DNA from: Gnetum montanum
Lineage: Eukaryota > Streptophyta > Gnetopsida > Gnetales > Gnetaceae
Assembly: GCA_015680685.1 (NCBI GenBank)
Contig: MNCI01024381.1
Location: 3,070-67,069, forward strand
Length of the DNA: 64,000 nt
Reading direction: 5' to 3'
In this document: one piece after another, positions 1 to 10,129 of the stretch
Layout: every line of letters starts with the position of its first letter
Numbering within the stretch: the stretch's first letter is position 1
The notes under the pieces: generated by a model
Told to the model about the DNA's origin: nothing
Seen by the model: only the letters and a program-made list of their open reading frames with translations
Database searches by the model: none
Position numbers and translations under genes: made by a program

Positions 1-241
1 TAGCGATTTATCTACGTCGTTGTCACCCCGTTTTACGATCTCTCGCAACAAATCACGTCACACAAAAATCCGTAATCGTCACCGCTTTTACCGACCCGTA
101 AGTCCCTGTCTGATCGACAAGACCGTTCAGGGCACCGCGGATTCGTTTTTCCAGCTTAGCCCTCGCGCGGATCCATGGTTAAAGCTGTGTACATGGAATT
201 TCAATCAGTATTTCCAGCTGCCGACGTTTTCCGTCGTTACA
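1..241 (+). mobile_element. 3' end of an LTR (element W), cut by the window edge
   Basis: Positions about 100-241 match, in reverse complement, the left end of the solo LTR at 36460-38047: shared blocks around GTCCCTGTCTGATCGACAAG, the TTAGCCCTCGCGCGGATCCA stretch and a terminal CGTTACA. The LTR end is therefore placed at 241. No primer-binding site follows; instead decayed gag of element O begins. So this is a 3' LTR or solo LTR inserted in O's gag, with CCTTG (242-246) as the presumed right copy of the target duplication. It is richer in CpG than O, suggesting a younger insertion. Confidence 0.7.
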
Positions 242-860
242 CCTTGCCTCAGTAGTGCCGAATGAGCCCTTGGTCCCACAACATTTCAAGTTGAACCAAT
301 ACTATCATTACCATTAGATGTTTGGTCATAGTATGGACAACTATCATGCTTTGGAGGACTACTTACAAAGAATGATAAAATGGGGACAACTGGTGCTCAA
401 CATAGTGAGCCAATCCAACATAGACGATGCCCCCTATGTCATAAACTTCATTAGTGTAGGTGGAGAATCTAAACTTGTGCAACAACCTTTTGTGGTCTAC
501 ATACCTCCCAACAAGGCAAGGATCCCCTCAACCTCCATAAGTTAGAGGTCTCCTTTGTTATTAAAATTCCACCTTGAGCACCCACAACACCCTTTGTGGT
601 CCAAATCCCACAACAATCATCAACTAAGACATTAAATTAGCAACCAAACCAACTATGTACTAGGATGTTAAATTGGCATGATGCAGAAAAAAAAACTACT
701 AAACAACCTTTCATCATCAAGGAGCCACAATGAGTTGGCCCTACAACAACTCCTAAATCACTATTTATCATAAGGATGCCACAACATGATGGCCCCTCAC
801 ACACCCAAAGCCCAAGAGTGGGCAACATCTCAGTCCCTCCTCCTTCAACGGTCAACCCCA
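242..860 (+). pseudogene. gag: O gag C-terminal fragment with zinc-knuckle relic and proline-rich linker
   Basis: From about 275 the reading matches the gag C-terminus of A, B and C: a decayed knuckle (YYHYH, stop, MFGHSMDNYHALEDYLQRM) where A has CDYDQQCGHNMDYC. It continues into the shared DAPYVINFISV block near 430 and then into PFVVYIPP-type units (about 490 and 590), which are the proline-rich repeats between nucleocapsid and protease. The first knuckle cysteine is lost and several stops interrupt the frame. Everything 5' of the knuckle was displaced by the W insertion at 241. It is a dead fragment. Confidence 0.7.
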
Positions 861-1059
861 TTAGCAACCTAGGTAGGCCAATCAAATGGCAACATAAGAG
901 GACAAATTGGCATCTTGCAACCCTCATGGCTAAAGCAAAGGCCATAACTAGTAAGCAAAAACCAAATGCTAGGGCTCCTACCCATAAGTATGCCAAGAAA
1001 CCCAAGCCCAAGTCCCTTCAATGAGAGATCTGTCTCTCAAGATGCATGGAGGAAGTCAA

Positions 1060-1800
1060 GGCTAACACAATGACTAACAATAAGGACTTCATAGCTACAC
1101 TAACCTGGGTAAAAAAAATGCTCAAGAAAAAGAACATAATGTTAAGCTTGTACAACCTAGTCATAACCTCATCTACTCACCACTAATAATTGGCCTAGAT
1201 GTTGGCCTCCATTCTTATTACGAAGGACATCCTTGCAAATGAGAACACCATTCATGCAATGATGTTGTCCCTAGCACCATAGGAATCGAGTTCAAAATCT
1301 ATATCATTTCATGATGATGCAGTCCAGATTAACACTGAACGAGGGGAGGTAACTATAGCTCCATTGTTAATTAGCATATGTGTTGGGTAGTACACCATCC
1401 ATAGAGTTCATGTTAATGATGGTGCAGCAACAAACGTGGTCCTGTACTCTGTCATCAACAAGCTAGGCTTAGTAGAAAAAATTAGGCCAACCAAAACTAC
1501 ATGTCTAAAATCCTTTAATGGATCACGTGTCACCATCAAGGGTACAATCAACTTAGCCTTCATCTAAAGAGAGAAATTCCCCACTAGCACAAATTTCATT
1601 GTCATATAGAAGATGCCAGGCTTCAACCTGATCTTGGGCAGGCTTTGGCTAGCCCAGCTATGAGCTGTCTCCTCTCCCATCCATCAAGAAATCTACCTTC
1701 CATATGAAGGTGGTCAAGTTATCATCCATGGTGATAATGTTCCCCCTCCATCTACCCACAACATAGACATGGAGCAATTGTTAGAGGTGGATTTTCTTGG
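1060..1800 (+). pseudogene. O retroviral-type aspartic protease, decayed
   Basis: The frame reads LSLYNLVITS near 1150 and then the protease core near 1405: HRVHVNDGAATNVV, followed by LGLVEKIRPTKTTCLKSFNGS and GFNLILGRLWLAQL, ending with the IHQEIYLPYEGGQVIIHGD block. These segments align one to one with C (61430-61800) and A (9080-9450). The catalytic loop is DDGAAT in A-type copies, but O has NDGAAT, so its first Asp is lost. Stops occur at about 1567, 1606 and 1660. The protease would have been the C-terminal part of a gag-protease polyprotein. Confidence 0.8.
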
Positions 1801-2189
1801 TGGTACACTTGTGGCAACCAATGTAATGCCTAAGGCTAACACACCCAAATAAGTGGTTGAAGCCAATAGCCTCATAGAGGATCCTCAACCTTGTGTGGCC
1901 CCTAATCCATGCTTAGTTAGGAAGCAACTATGTGACCAAGACTTTCCCTTGGCTAAAAATGCACTAAGTGCCTACTTACCCCTTGCCTCCATGGGCCATG
2001 CATTTTTGGTTTTTGCTTGCATTGCATTTGTTCATGCATTTACATTTCACCTACTTACCTAGTTTACACATTGCTTCACTTTGTTTACATATTTGTACTT
2101 TTTTTATGCATCCATCCAATTAGTTTATGCATTACATTTGAAAAACATAAAAAACACATAAAAATCATAAAACTAAAATTTCAAAAAAC

Positions 2190-2800
2190 AAATGTGGCTT
2201 GAAATGGCCTTAAACTAGTGATGGCCTGAAATGGCCCAAAACTAGCAACACTCAATGACCTGAAAAGGCCTTAAACTAGTCCATGGCTCAGAATGGCCTT
2301 AAACTATCACTTTTTGCATTTCTTTCCCATCATTTGCACATTTTAACTTTGTTTACGATAGGTGCTACTTGATGTTGTTTTTCAAATTTATTTTTGTAGG
2401 ATCTTGTAGGCACAGAGTGTGACTACACATGTAGCATCACACCTCACATAAGCAAGGTAAGCACTCATTTTCAATGACATAAAAAACTAGCATAGACAAT
2501 CTGCTATGACTATAAACTAGAATATAACATTTTCTATGATGTTAAACTAGCATAGAACATCTACTACGATGTTAAATTGGCATAGAATGTCCTTGGACTA
2601 TGACATTAAATTAGCACCCACATCATGGTATACTATGACCTTAAACTGGCAATCCACATTCCACTACAATGTTAAACTAGCATAAAAATTTGCTAGGACC
2701 TTAAACTAGCACATCATGGTTAGCCAGGACTTAAACTTGGTTCACAGTTTGCTAGGACCTTAAACTAGCATAGTATGTAGTCTACCAAGAGTTAAAATTG
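2190..2800 (+). repeat. O linker repeats 1 and 3, fused
   Basis: At 2190-2310 there are about four units of the gag-side type (GGCCTGAAATGGCCYWAAACTAGC). At 2470-2800 there are about ten units of the post-pol type (CTATGACRTTAAACTAGCAT). About 160 bases separate them, including a splice-acceptor-like TTTTTGTAG ending at 2400. In full-length elements these two repeat types are separated by the antisense gene and pol, so O is a deletion derivative. Bases 1801-2190 hold no recognisable coding sequence. Confidence 0.75.
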
Positions 2801-3652
2801 GGTTTACAATTCAACAAACATAGTTCTGCAAACAAGTGTGAATACTTCCAACTATCCATCACTTTCCCACACCTCTTGGGTAGGGTGGGGTGGGCCATTC
2901 CAGTTTTAGAATGAAGTTCACGTTGTCAAGGAAAAACCCTTTGGGACATTAATACCCTTGGCATCTTGCTAACCTTCTAGAGCTACTGCCACCATTTTCA
3001 GTCATCTTAATTAGAGCTCTCATTGTCATCATCACTTGCTAGAGAACTAGTGGTATTGTGACCCAGCCATAGCACTATCATCCTCTAGCCCTCACTATTT
3101 CTATGCTTGGAAGAGCATCCAACATCATGCCTTCTCGTCATGCTACTACATTTCCTAGCTCTTGTCCTTGGTGATGTCTCCCAAGAACCTACATCACCAA
3201 TGCCTTTAGCCACTTGGGTGCTTACTTCTGGTGTGGTTACTAGAGCTTTTATAGCCTACCACCACCAATTCCTACATTGGCCTTTCTAATTTGGACACTG
3301 CATGCACTTACAACTAACACAACACTCACAGCCCTTGCAGTGCCCTTACAAATAGGAGTTCACTTTTGTCTCACATGGTATGCTTGTTTTCTTGGTTTTC
3401 TATATGTTGTGTTTGTATGGTGAAGCCTTGGAAATGGTTGTTCATAGGTGTGTTTCATCATGATGGAAAGTCACTGCACTACTCTGATGTATCCACTTTG
3501 ACTTACCAACCTACTCAAGAGTGCACATCCCTATTATCCCACTATAGCTTATTCACATTCACCCCTGTACCTCACATTTCCCTACATTCCCTACAAGTTT
3601 CTTTGATGCACATGGCATCCTTCTTTTAATCAACTATAGAACCCATGATGGA
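2801..3652 (+). other. O 3' untranslated region
   Basis: Non-coding. It aligns with the region after linker 3 in D (reverse complement of about 43540-43900): the shared GGGTRGGGTGGGRTGGG stretch near 2880, then GGCATCTTGCTAA near 2962. It also aligns loosely with A 38900-39740. Open frames here are short and not shared between copies. Confidence 0.6.
3648..3652. repeat. Target-site duplication of element A, left copy (GGATG)
   Basis: GGATG directly precedes the TGAAAC start of A's 5' LTR and recurs at 41907-41911 directly after the CTACA end of A's 3' LTR. A 5-bp duplication is normal for Ty3/gypsy integration. It fixes the outer borders of A although 38 kb lie between the copies. Confidence 0.9.
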
Positions 3653-5440
3653 TGTGAAACACACTAAAATTTGAAGACATTCTTGCTTCACCAGATCTTT
3701 GCAGTTCACATAGCATCACGATAGGTCTTTAGGAGATGGATGCTTTGATGTTCAGACTGTCCAGTTTGGCAAATTTTCTATTCCTGGTGTCAACAGGCTA
3801 AATAGATTCTCTAGCCTGCCCACTTGAGTAGTTCACCCAGCCAATAGTGCACTTAGGAGCAATGTCTGGAATTGTTGGTGGTGCTCAAAATGTGCAAAAT
3901 AGTTTGGCAAGTTTTCTAAGTCGAGGAGTTTGCTATGCTACGTTGCGCTATGTAGAGTAGCAGGCTTCAGAAAACAATTGTGTAACGGAGTGCTTCAACA
4001 AGTTTTCTAAGCTAAGGAGTTTGCTACGCTACACTGCGCTATGTAGTGTAGCAGAATTCAGAAGACATTTGTAGAAGTGAAGTGCTATGCTATGCTATGA
4101 TACGTAGTGTAGCACAACACAGAAAAAGCTCGAAGGTCAGATCCCTCGCCCGACTTCAAGTCCTCCAACAATGTCTCCTTCCATCAGAAAGTGGCAAACT
4201 TTGCAAAAGGCAAACCATGTTGGCTACTACACTACACTGAGCTACATGGAGCAATGTGGCATAGCAATTCCATGGAAGTAACAAAGGGCAACTCAAAGGG
4301 CGGGATCAGCTAGTTCACAAGTTTCACAGTGCAAAAAGCAGAGTTTGTAGATTGGTGATGTTTTTGCGACTAAGGCCAGCTGTTACGCTATGCTACGCTA
4401 CATAGCATAGCATAGCATAACATACCAAATAATGCAATAAATAGTCAGCACGCTTCCAAAACTTCCAACACATGCAGCAAGATGCGTAACAAGATGCTAC
4501 GCTACACCAACATGCTACGCTACAAAGCATAGAGCAGTGTAGCAAGCAGTTACGCCACATCAATGCACTTCATCTAATTGCACCGTTGGCACACATCTCC
4601 TAGCTCTAACAACATAATTACAATGTGGCAGGTTCACAATTATGGCATGGCAAGCTCATAATTACAACTGTCATGCATGTCCAATGGTAATGCGTGCTTA
4701 TGCAGTGCAAACAAGTCAATGTGGGACCAAGGCACGTGGCATCCAAACCACACCTTTCACATGCCCTTGGCCTTATAAATACCCTAATGAGCAATGCTCA
4801 AAGGGTTCGGGTCTTTTTCTTGGGCAAAAAACATAAGTAGTAGGTTGGTCCATCTGCTGGTTGGCAATTTGATTAGCTAACAAGAAAAAGTTGACATTAT
4901 ATTCCTTAGCATTATAAACATCTTGTTTGACACTGAAAGCAGTTGGCATTCTCATTTAGCAGTTTTCTCTGTCATTCCTGCTATCCTCATAGAATTGTGC
5001 ATTGTTGACTCCTGAGTCTGCATTCAAGCATACAATTGTCTTACTCTAGACTTCTTGGTTACCTTTGGGATCTCTAAACCTCCCAACGTCGTGCAACCAA
5101 TTGTATCCAACTTGACAAAGTGAAGTCATAATCTTGAAGTGGTGCATTTTCCTAAGTGCATTTTACTTTTTTTTTCTTGCTTATCATTGCATTTTTACAT
5201 TATTTTCTGCCCCTCTTACATTTAAACCTATCATTTTATGATAAAGGTCTCATTTTCAAATTATCCATTTATGAAAGGTTATATTAATACTGACTAAGTC
5301 CCTATCTGATCGACCAAACCATTCAGGGCATCCCGTTTCTATTTTATCTAGCATGGCCCTCACACGGATACGGGGTTAAGAATGTTAATGACCGATGTCC
5401 TCTTGGTGTTTTCCAGCCTTTGACGTTTTCGATTACTACA
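3653..5440 (+). repeat. A 5' LTR
   Basis: 1,788 bp, TG..CA ends. It pairs with 40144-41906: for example, 3668-3790 and 40160-40280 are near-identical in layout. U3 holds arrays of GCTACGCTA / TAGCGTAGC words (3945-4130 and 4380-4560), many reading as imperfect palindromes. A TATAAATA box is at 4774-4781. Short open frames here (for instance 4642-4836) are repeat sequence, not genes. Confidence 0.9.
4774..4781 (+). promoter_or_regulatory. TATA box of A 5' LTR
   Basis: TATAAATA in the context CCTTATAAATACCCTAATGA. The 3' LTR has the same box at 41241-41248 in the same context (CCCTATAAATACCCTAATGA). The solo LTR carries TATAAATA on its own sense strand at 37192-37199. This would be the U3 promoter, with U5 about 600 bp downstream. 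Confidence 0.65.
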
Positions 5441-5444
5441 GTTT

Positions 5445-5463
5445 TCTAGCACTAGAAGAAGGG
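5445..5463 (+). other. A primer-binding site (decayed)
   Basis: TCTAGCACTAGAAGAAGGG begins four bases after the LTR end and corresponds to TTGGCGCTAGAAGGAGGG in B and C at the same distance. It would pair with a tRNA 3' end to prime minus-strand synthesis. I cannot assign the tRNA without a search. Confidence 0.65.
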
Positions 5464-5849
5464 CCTTTTAGTATCCTTTCTGTGTGTCACGATAGTCCTA
5501 TAAGCCTTTTTCACCCTGATACACATTAGCATAAACTTGATACCAATCTTTGGTTGTTTTCATGTCATGCGGTGCATATCAGTCACCTTGACGATTCCTC
5601 GAGAACCCTACAAGACATAAAGCCTCCGATCACCAGTTGACCTATTTGCTTTATGGTAGTCTTTCACGTGTTCTGTATCATATCGCGCACTAGCATAAAC
5701 ATGACACCCTTTTGCGGTTTTTTACACATTGTGTGGTATAGATCAGTCACCCCAACGATTCCCTTGGAATCCAACAAGACATAAAGCCTTTTTCTTGTTC
5801 TTTGATTTCCTTTCTTTTGGCATTTGCAAAACTCTTTAGCTCAGTAACA

Positions 5850-7036
5850 ATGACTTCCACAACTACCACTGCTAACACCTTCGACATTGAAGTTCCCATC
5901 ATGGTTCAAGGCATCATAGGTGCTGAACAACCACTTAACCCAATGCTGTAAACACATCAATCCCTCACGATCCAAAATTAGGGACCTAAGGGCTTGGCCT
6001 AGCAACATGAGTGCTATAAATTCCTCTGTGCAAAGGTTTAGGAAAACCTACCTTTGGATGTGCACGAATTCAAAGACAAATGTAGCTTCAAGTTCACTTA
6101 CTACAATGGGAAGGAGTTTGTTCCCACTCCTGGCACTTCCATACCTTTGACACAGATAAATTAATGGCTTCTAGACTGGCTAATCCAGTTGGCTAGACTT
6201 AGGGAGTAGTAGGACACTGCATCTAACCATGACGAGGCCTTCTAGGATGGATAAGAGGAGCTTGATTCTCAATTCGATGGGGGAGGTTAAACCAACCCCA
6301 TCACGGTCCCTCCTACCCAATCCTTCTAGGCCAACCCATTGTCTATCACCGCTCCCTTTGTGAGCATTCCTATGCTCCCACAACCTACAATCACAACTGC
6401 AATGGGTAACCATGTCACCTTCCCAACATATCAACGCCCTTGTTCCCCTATCTCATTTGTAGCAACTATGCCTACGCAAACTGTTCACTAGTCCATTCCT
6501 GTAGCACATCACACATCAATCATGGCTACCCTTCTGCATGTTCATACCATACCTATTTCACAGTTGTACACAACTTCCATTTCCATTCCTACATTCACAT
6601 CTGTCCACCAGCTGTGGTAGGCTCAAGACTATCCACATGGTGGATCCCATTCACTTCTTTGCCTATTCCAAAACCATTGTAGACGTCCCATTATGTTCAC
6701 CCTCAAACCTACCAAACCTCGCAAATGGTACAACCCAACATGGGGCTATGGTCTGTCCCGTCAGCAACACAAGCAGTCTATCCAGCAGCCCAACTTGTGG
6801 TTGCTGCTCCAACAGCACCACCTACCGGGTGGTGGACAATGCAAGTAGCACCATTTGTAGGGGCCACCCCAATGGTACCACCGATGGGTCACGCCGCCAA
6901 CCCCATTGTTCCACAAATGGGAATTACCTTGGTAGTTCCCCAACAGTCCACATCGTTGCAGCGTTTGGATCAAGCGTTCTAGCTTATCCAGACCCTTATC
7001 GAGGAAATAAAATACCTCAAAGTTGTCGGGTCTAAC
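5850..7036 (+). pseudogene. A gag N-terminal region or separate leader ORF, decayed
   Basis: The start ATG at 5850 begins MTSTTTTANT, matching the MNTANTTTTTTQ and MNPTNTTAATTQ starts in B (20058) and C (58042). The rest is rich in Pro, Gln, Ser and Thr, low in complexity and broken by stops and frame changes. B and C show this region in a different frame from the gag core, so it may be a separate ORF ahead of gag, as reported for Ogre elements. Bases 5464-5849 are leader without coding signal. Confidence 0.55.
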
Positions 7037-8293
7037 ATGATACAAGTTATGGACTTTTACCAGGATGACCCCATCAGCCCTACAATCCCTGCTCTCATGT
7101 TACCCCTAGGGATGTCCCTCCCCCACTTCACGAAGTACAATGGGGAGGGAGATCCCAACACACATCTTGTTATCTTTAGGTCTGAATCCCTCCTATTGCA
7201 CTAATGTCCACACATGATTATCCATGTCTTTGCTATGTCCTTAGCTAGGAAAGCCTTAGATTGGTACTGTGCACTGCTATGCTCATCTATTTCAACTTTA
7301 GAGGAGCTTATGACCTAGTTCATGATGTGCTTCAAGTATAACTTGAAGGTGGAAACCACACTGGATCAGTTGATGAGCATGAAGCAGGATCCTCTAGAAC
7401 TAGTCTAGAAGTTCATCCAGTGTTGGAGCACAACCCTTAATGAAATATGCAAGCCCATCACAGACGCCCACTTGCTAGCCATCTTTAAGGGTGCACTGAA
7501 TGACTTCATCAAATCTAAACTATACTACCTCGCTCCTCGCACTCTTAGTCAAGCCTTAGCTCAGACCAAGAGTATACAGGATGTAGCCAAGGCAAGCAAA
7601 GACTCGGCCTACATTGCCTACAAAAACACCTTCACAAAGAAGCACAAGGGTAAGGCCCCAACAACCATAATGGTTGCTGTGGTGACCGAGGCCAAGCCCA
7701 AGCCTAGTAACAATGGTAACAAGAATAACAAGAAACTGGCCGCATCCACAGCCAATCCTAGGCCCAAGCAGGGTAACGTGCCGCAACCTCTAGTACCCGT
7801 GCTTGAGGCATCTACACAACCCAAACTTAACTTTGAGCGTAAAGACCGCTCAAAGTATACCCCACTGCCACTCAAGCCTTTAGAACTTCTGAAGAAACTA
7901 TTGGAAGTGAGGCACATCCAACATAATAAAATGTTAGAAGAAGGAATCGCGAGACATCAACACTACTACGAGCTCCTTAGGAACCCCTCTTTGGCCTTGC
8001 CCAATGAGCCCCCAGTTCCTAAGGGTTTTAGGTTAGATAGGTTTTGTGACTACGACCAACAATGTGGTCACAACATGGATTACTGTCTGACGTTGAAGGA
8101 TGACATCCAAAGGATGATTGATCAAGGGAAACTAATGTTGGATGAAAGAAACCCAGTATGCCTTAAGAATCAATCTTTGCATGTCTACATAGACCCCCTC
8201 AATGCCAACAATGCTAGTTATGTTATCAACACCATCATCATTGATAGTGATCCTACACCACCCCAACAGCTGTTCATGGTCTGTCTACCTTAG
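7037..8293 (+). pseudogene. gag: A gag core with nucleocapsid knuckle
   Basis: The retrotransposon gag domain is recognisable by alignment with B and C: MDFYQDDPISPTIPALMLP, KYNGEGDPNTHLVIFR, ALDWYCALL, FKYNLKVETTLDQL, and LAIFKGALNDFIKSKLYYL near 7480-7530. After a basic, low-complexity stretch the knuckle FCDYDQQCGHNMDYC lies at about 8042; its pattern is a C-x2-[D/H]-x4-H-x4-C variant typical of plant Tat gags. The 3' 820 bases (7472-8293) stay open; upstream stops are TAG or TAA at 7203, 7313 and 7408. It would form the particle and bind RNA. Confidence 0.85.
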
Positions 8294-9060
8294 TGTAGTG
8301 CACCAACACCACCAATGGGTGGCCAAAGTTCGCAACAACTATTTGTCCTGAGATTCCCTCTCTAGGCATCCACCTCTACACCACCTATTAGCAAAACTAT
8401 GCCACCCCACCCGTTAACACCGTTAACACCGTTAGCCCCTTTCATCATCAGGGGGCCAACTCATTCGACAACCCCTCCCTGCGTAAGAAAGCTAAACAAC
8501 CTTCTTGTCCTAAAAAATGAGAAGTGCATTTTGCAAGTGAGACATTGAGAGGAAGTATCTTCCTAGGAATTTCCAAGCCTACATCTTCACCCCCTACATC
8601 TATGCCTTCATCACCAAAGAGGGACATTGCTATAACCACATAGTCCACGTCGCCCTACCAAGAAGGGTCTGAACCTAGACCTGAAATCGCCCCTCCTTGG
8701 GAAATTCATCTTCTAGGACGAATAGAAGAGGAGAAGGGTGGTAAAAAGGGGGGTGGTCAAGACCTCTTGGATGCCCTCACTCAGGTCAAACAAGCTCTAA
8801 AATAGAAAAATTCTACACTAAGCTTGTACGAGCTAATCATGACATCTTTCCCACACCGTGAGGCTCTAATCTGCATGTTGACAATGATTCTAGTCAACAA
8901 AGAAATGCCAGTGGAAGAGGAAGTGATCCACTCGGTCATGCTTCCCCCCATGCCTACAGAGCTAGAACCATCTTAACTGACTTTCTATGATAGTTATATT
9001 AGGGGAGATCCTGAGAGGGGCCAGGTGACTACAGCGCCCCTATTTATCATAATTCAGGCT
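8294..9060 (+). pseudogene. A proline-rich gag-protease connector
   Basis: Decayed connector between nucleocapsid and protease. PFIIRG-like and PPITTS-like repeats, then from about 8700 the EIHLLGRIEEEK..DLLDALTQVKQALK stretch and STLSLYELIMTS, matching B at 22980-23130 and C at 61060-61210. Stops include TAG at 8803 at a position that is Gln in B. Confidence 0.65.
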
Positions 9061-9453
9061 GACCAACACCAGATCTAAAGGGTACACATTGATGATGGGG
9101 CTACCATGAACATCATCCCCTTCCCTATTGTGGACAAGTTAGGCTTGGTCGACCAGATCAAACCCACAACAACATCATGCTTGAGGTTATTCAATGGGAT
9201 GCGGGTCATGGTGAAGGGCACATTCCACATAGACTTCATGGCAGGGGATCAGTTCCCCACAAACACGATGTTCATCGTGGTCAAGGAGATGTATGGGTTT
9301 AACCTGATCATGGGGAAATCATGGTTAGCACAACTTAGGTCTGTCTCTTCATCCATTCATCTAGAAATCCACCTACCATACGTAGGCAGGGAGGTGGTGA
9401 TCCATGGTGACAAGGTAACGATGCAAGCAATCAATAACGTAGACATGGAGTAG
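9060..9453 (+). pseudogene. A aspartic protease
   Basis: The frame reads VHIDDGATMNIIPFPIVDKL (catalytic loop DDGA), then FMAGDQFPTNTMFIVVKEM, GFNLIMGKSWLAQL and the terminal HLEIHLPYVGREVVIHGDKV block. Length and order match C and O. The typical retroviral loop is D[ST]G; this family has DDG. The frame is open from 9106 to 9453 and then closed by TAG. It is joined to gag, not to RT, because the antisense gene separates it from pol. Confidence 0.85.
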
Positions 9454-9739
9454 GGCTCAGAGGTAGTAACCTCTGAGAATGAAGCGCTTGCTTATGCACA
9501 CACTAATCATCCAGTAGGGGAATCGGCTCAGTAGGTTGGTTTCCAAAATGAAAGCACATGGGCTGTGTTGCCCTTCCAAGTGGGGGACAATGATGCAAAT
9601 GAAGGCCTTGGTAAAACACCTCAGCCTTATGTTTTTCTTAACCCACGATGGGTCAAAACGTAGCTACGCATAGCATAGCAACCCCACTGCTTCCTACCCA
9701 ATTTCCATCCCTTATACATTCACTGCCCTTTTGCTTTGT

Positions 9740-9960
9740 TAATGTACCATCTCTTTGGCATGCCTACGCTATGGCCTGAGATGGCCTAAAACTATGCTAC
9801 ACTATGGTCCAAAATGGCCTAAAACTAGCTCAGGCCCAAAATGGCCTAAAATTAGCAGAGGCTTGAAATGGCCTAAAAATAGCAATGGCCCGAAATGGCT
9901 TAAAACTATGCCTCCCCATGGCTCGAAATGGCCTAAAACTAGCACATAAAAGCATGAAAA
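9740..9960 (+). repeat. A linker 1 repeats
   Basis: About eight units of roughly 24 bp with consensus GGCYYGAAATGGCCTAAAACTAGC. They separate protease from the 3' end of the antisense gene. The same unit is found in B (24090-24310), D (54290-54575, reverse) and O. Bases 9454-9740 hold a decayed end of the gag-protease frame and nothing else I recognise. Confidence 0.8.
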
Positions 9961-10129
9961 TTTTACACAAAACATACCACGTAGATAATGCACAAGTTGG
10001 CACAGAATTAATTTCTATTCTCGAAATTCTCTTTTCTTTATTCAAAACTGTTTTCTTTCAAGAAATGTTTGCAAAAATTTTACAAAAATTGAAAACTTCA
10101 AAAAAATCCCACGCTATCATGGGTTGTCT

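Larger units (their letters stand above)
242..3652 (+). mobile_element. Element O, left part (gag-protease, linkers, 3' UTR)
   Basis: This is the old Tat-like element that received element A. Its sequence runs to GGATG (3648-3652) and resumes after the second GGATG at 41907. The junction is supported by homology: O joined across A aligns with A's own 3' UTR near 39630-39740 (a shared stretch around GATCAA..GCAAAACCCAT, then GGATGTAA..CAACTCAT). O holds gag tail, protease and linker repeats, but no antisense gene and no RT-integrase. Its 5' LTR lies outside the window. Confidence 0.75.

Noticed and set aside
776-1024. 82-aa plus-strand open frame with many Lys and Pro
   Set aside because: It lies out of frame over the decayed gag-protease connector of O and has no counterpart in other copies.
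4385-4560. tRNA or small RNA gene suggested by hairpin-like TAGCGTAGC words
   Set aside because: No cloverleaf or A/B box could be drawn; the words belong to the LTR array and recur in the 3' LTR.
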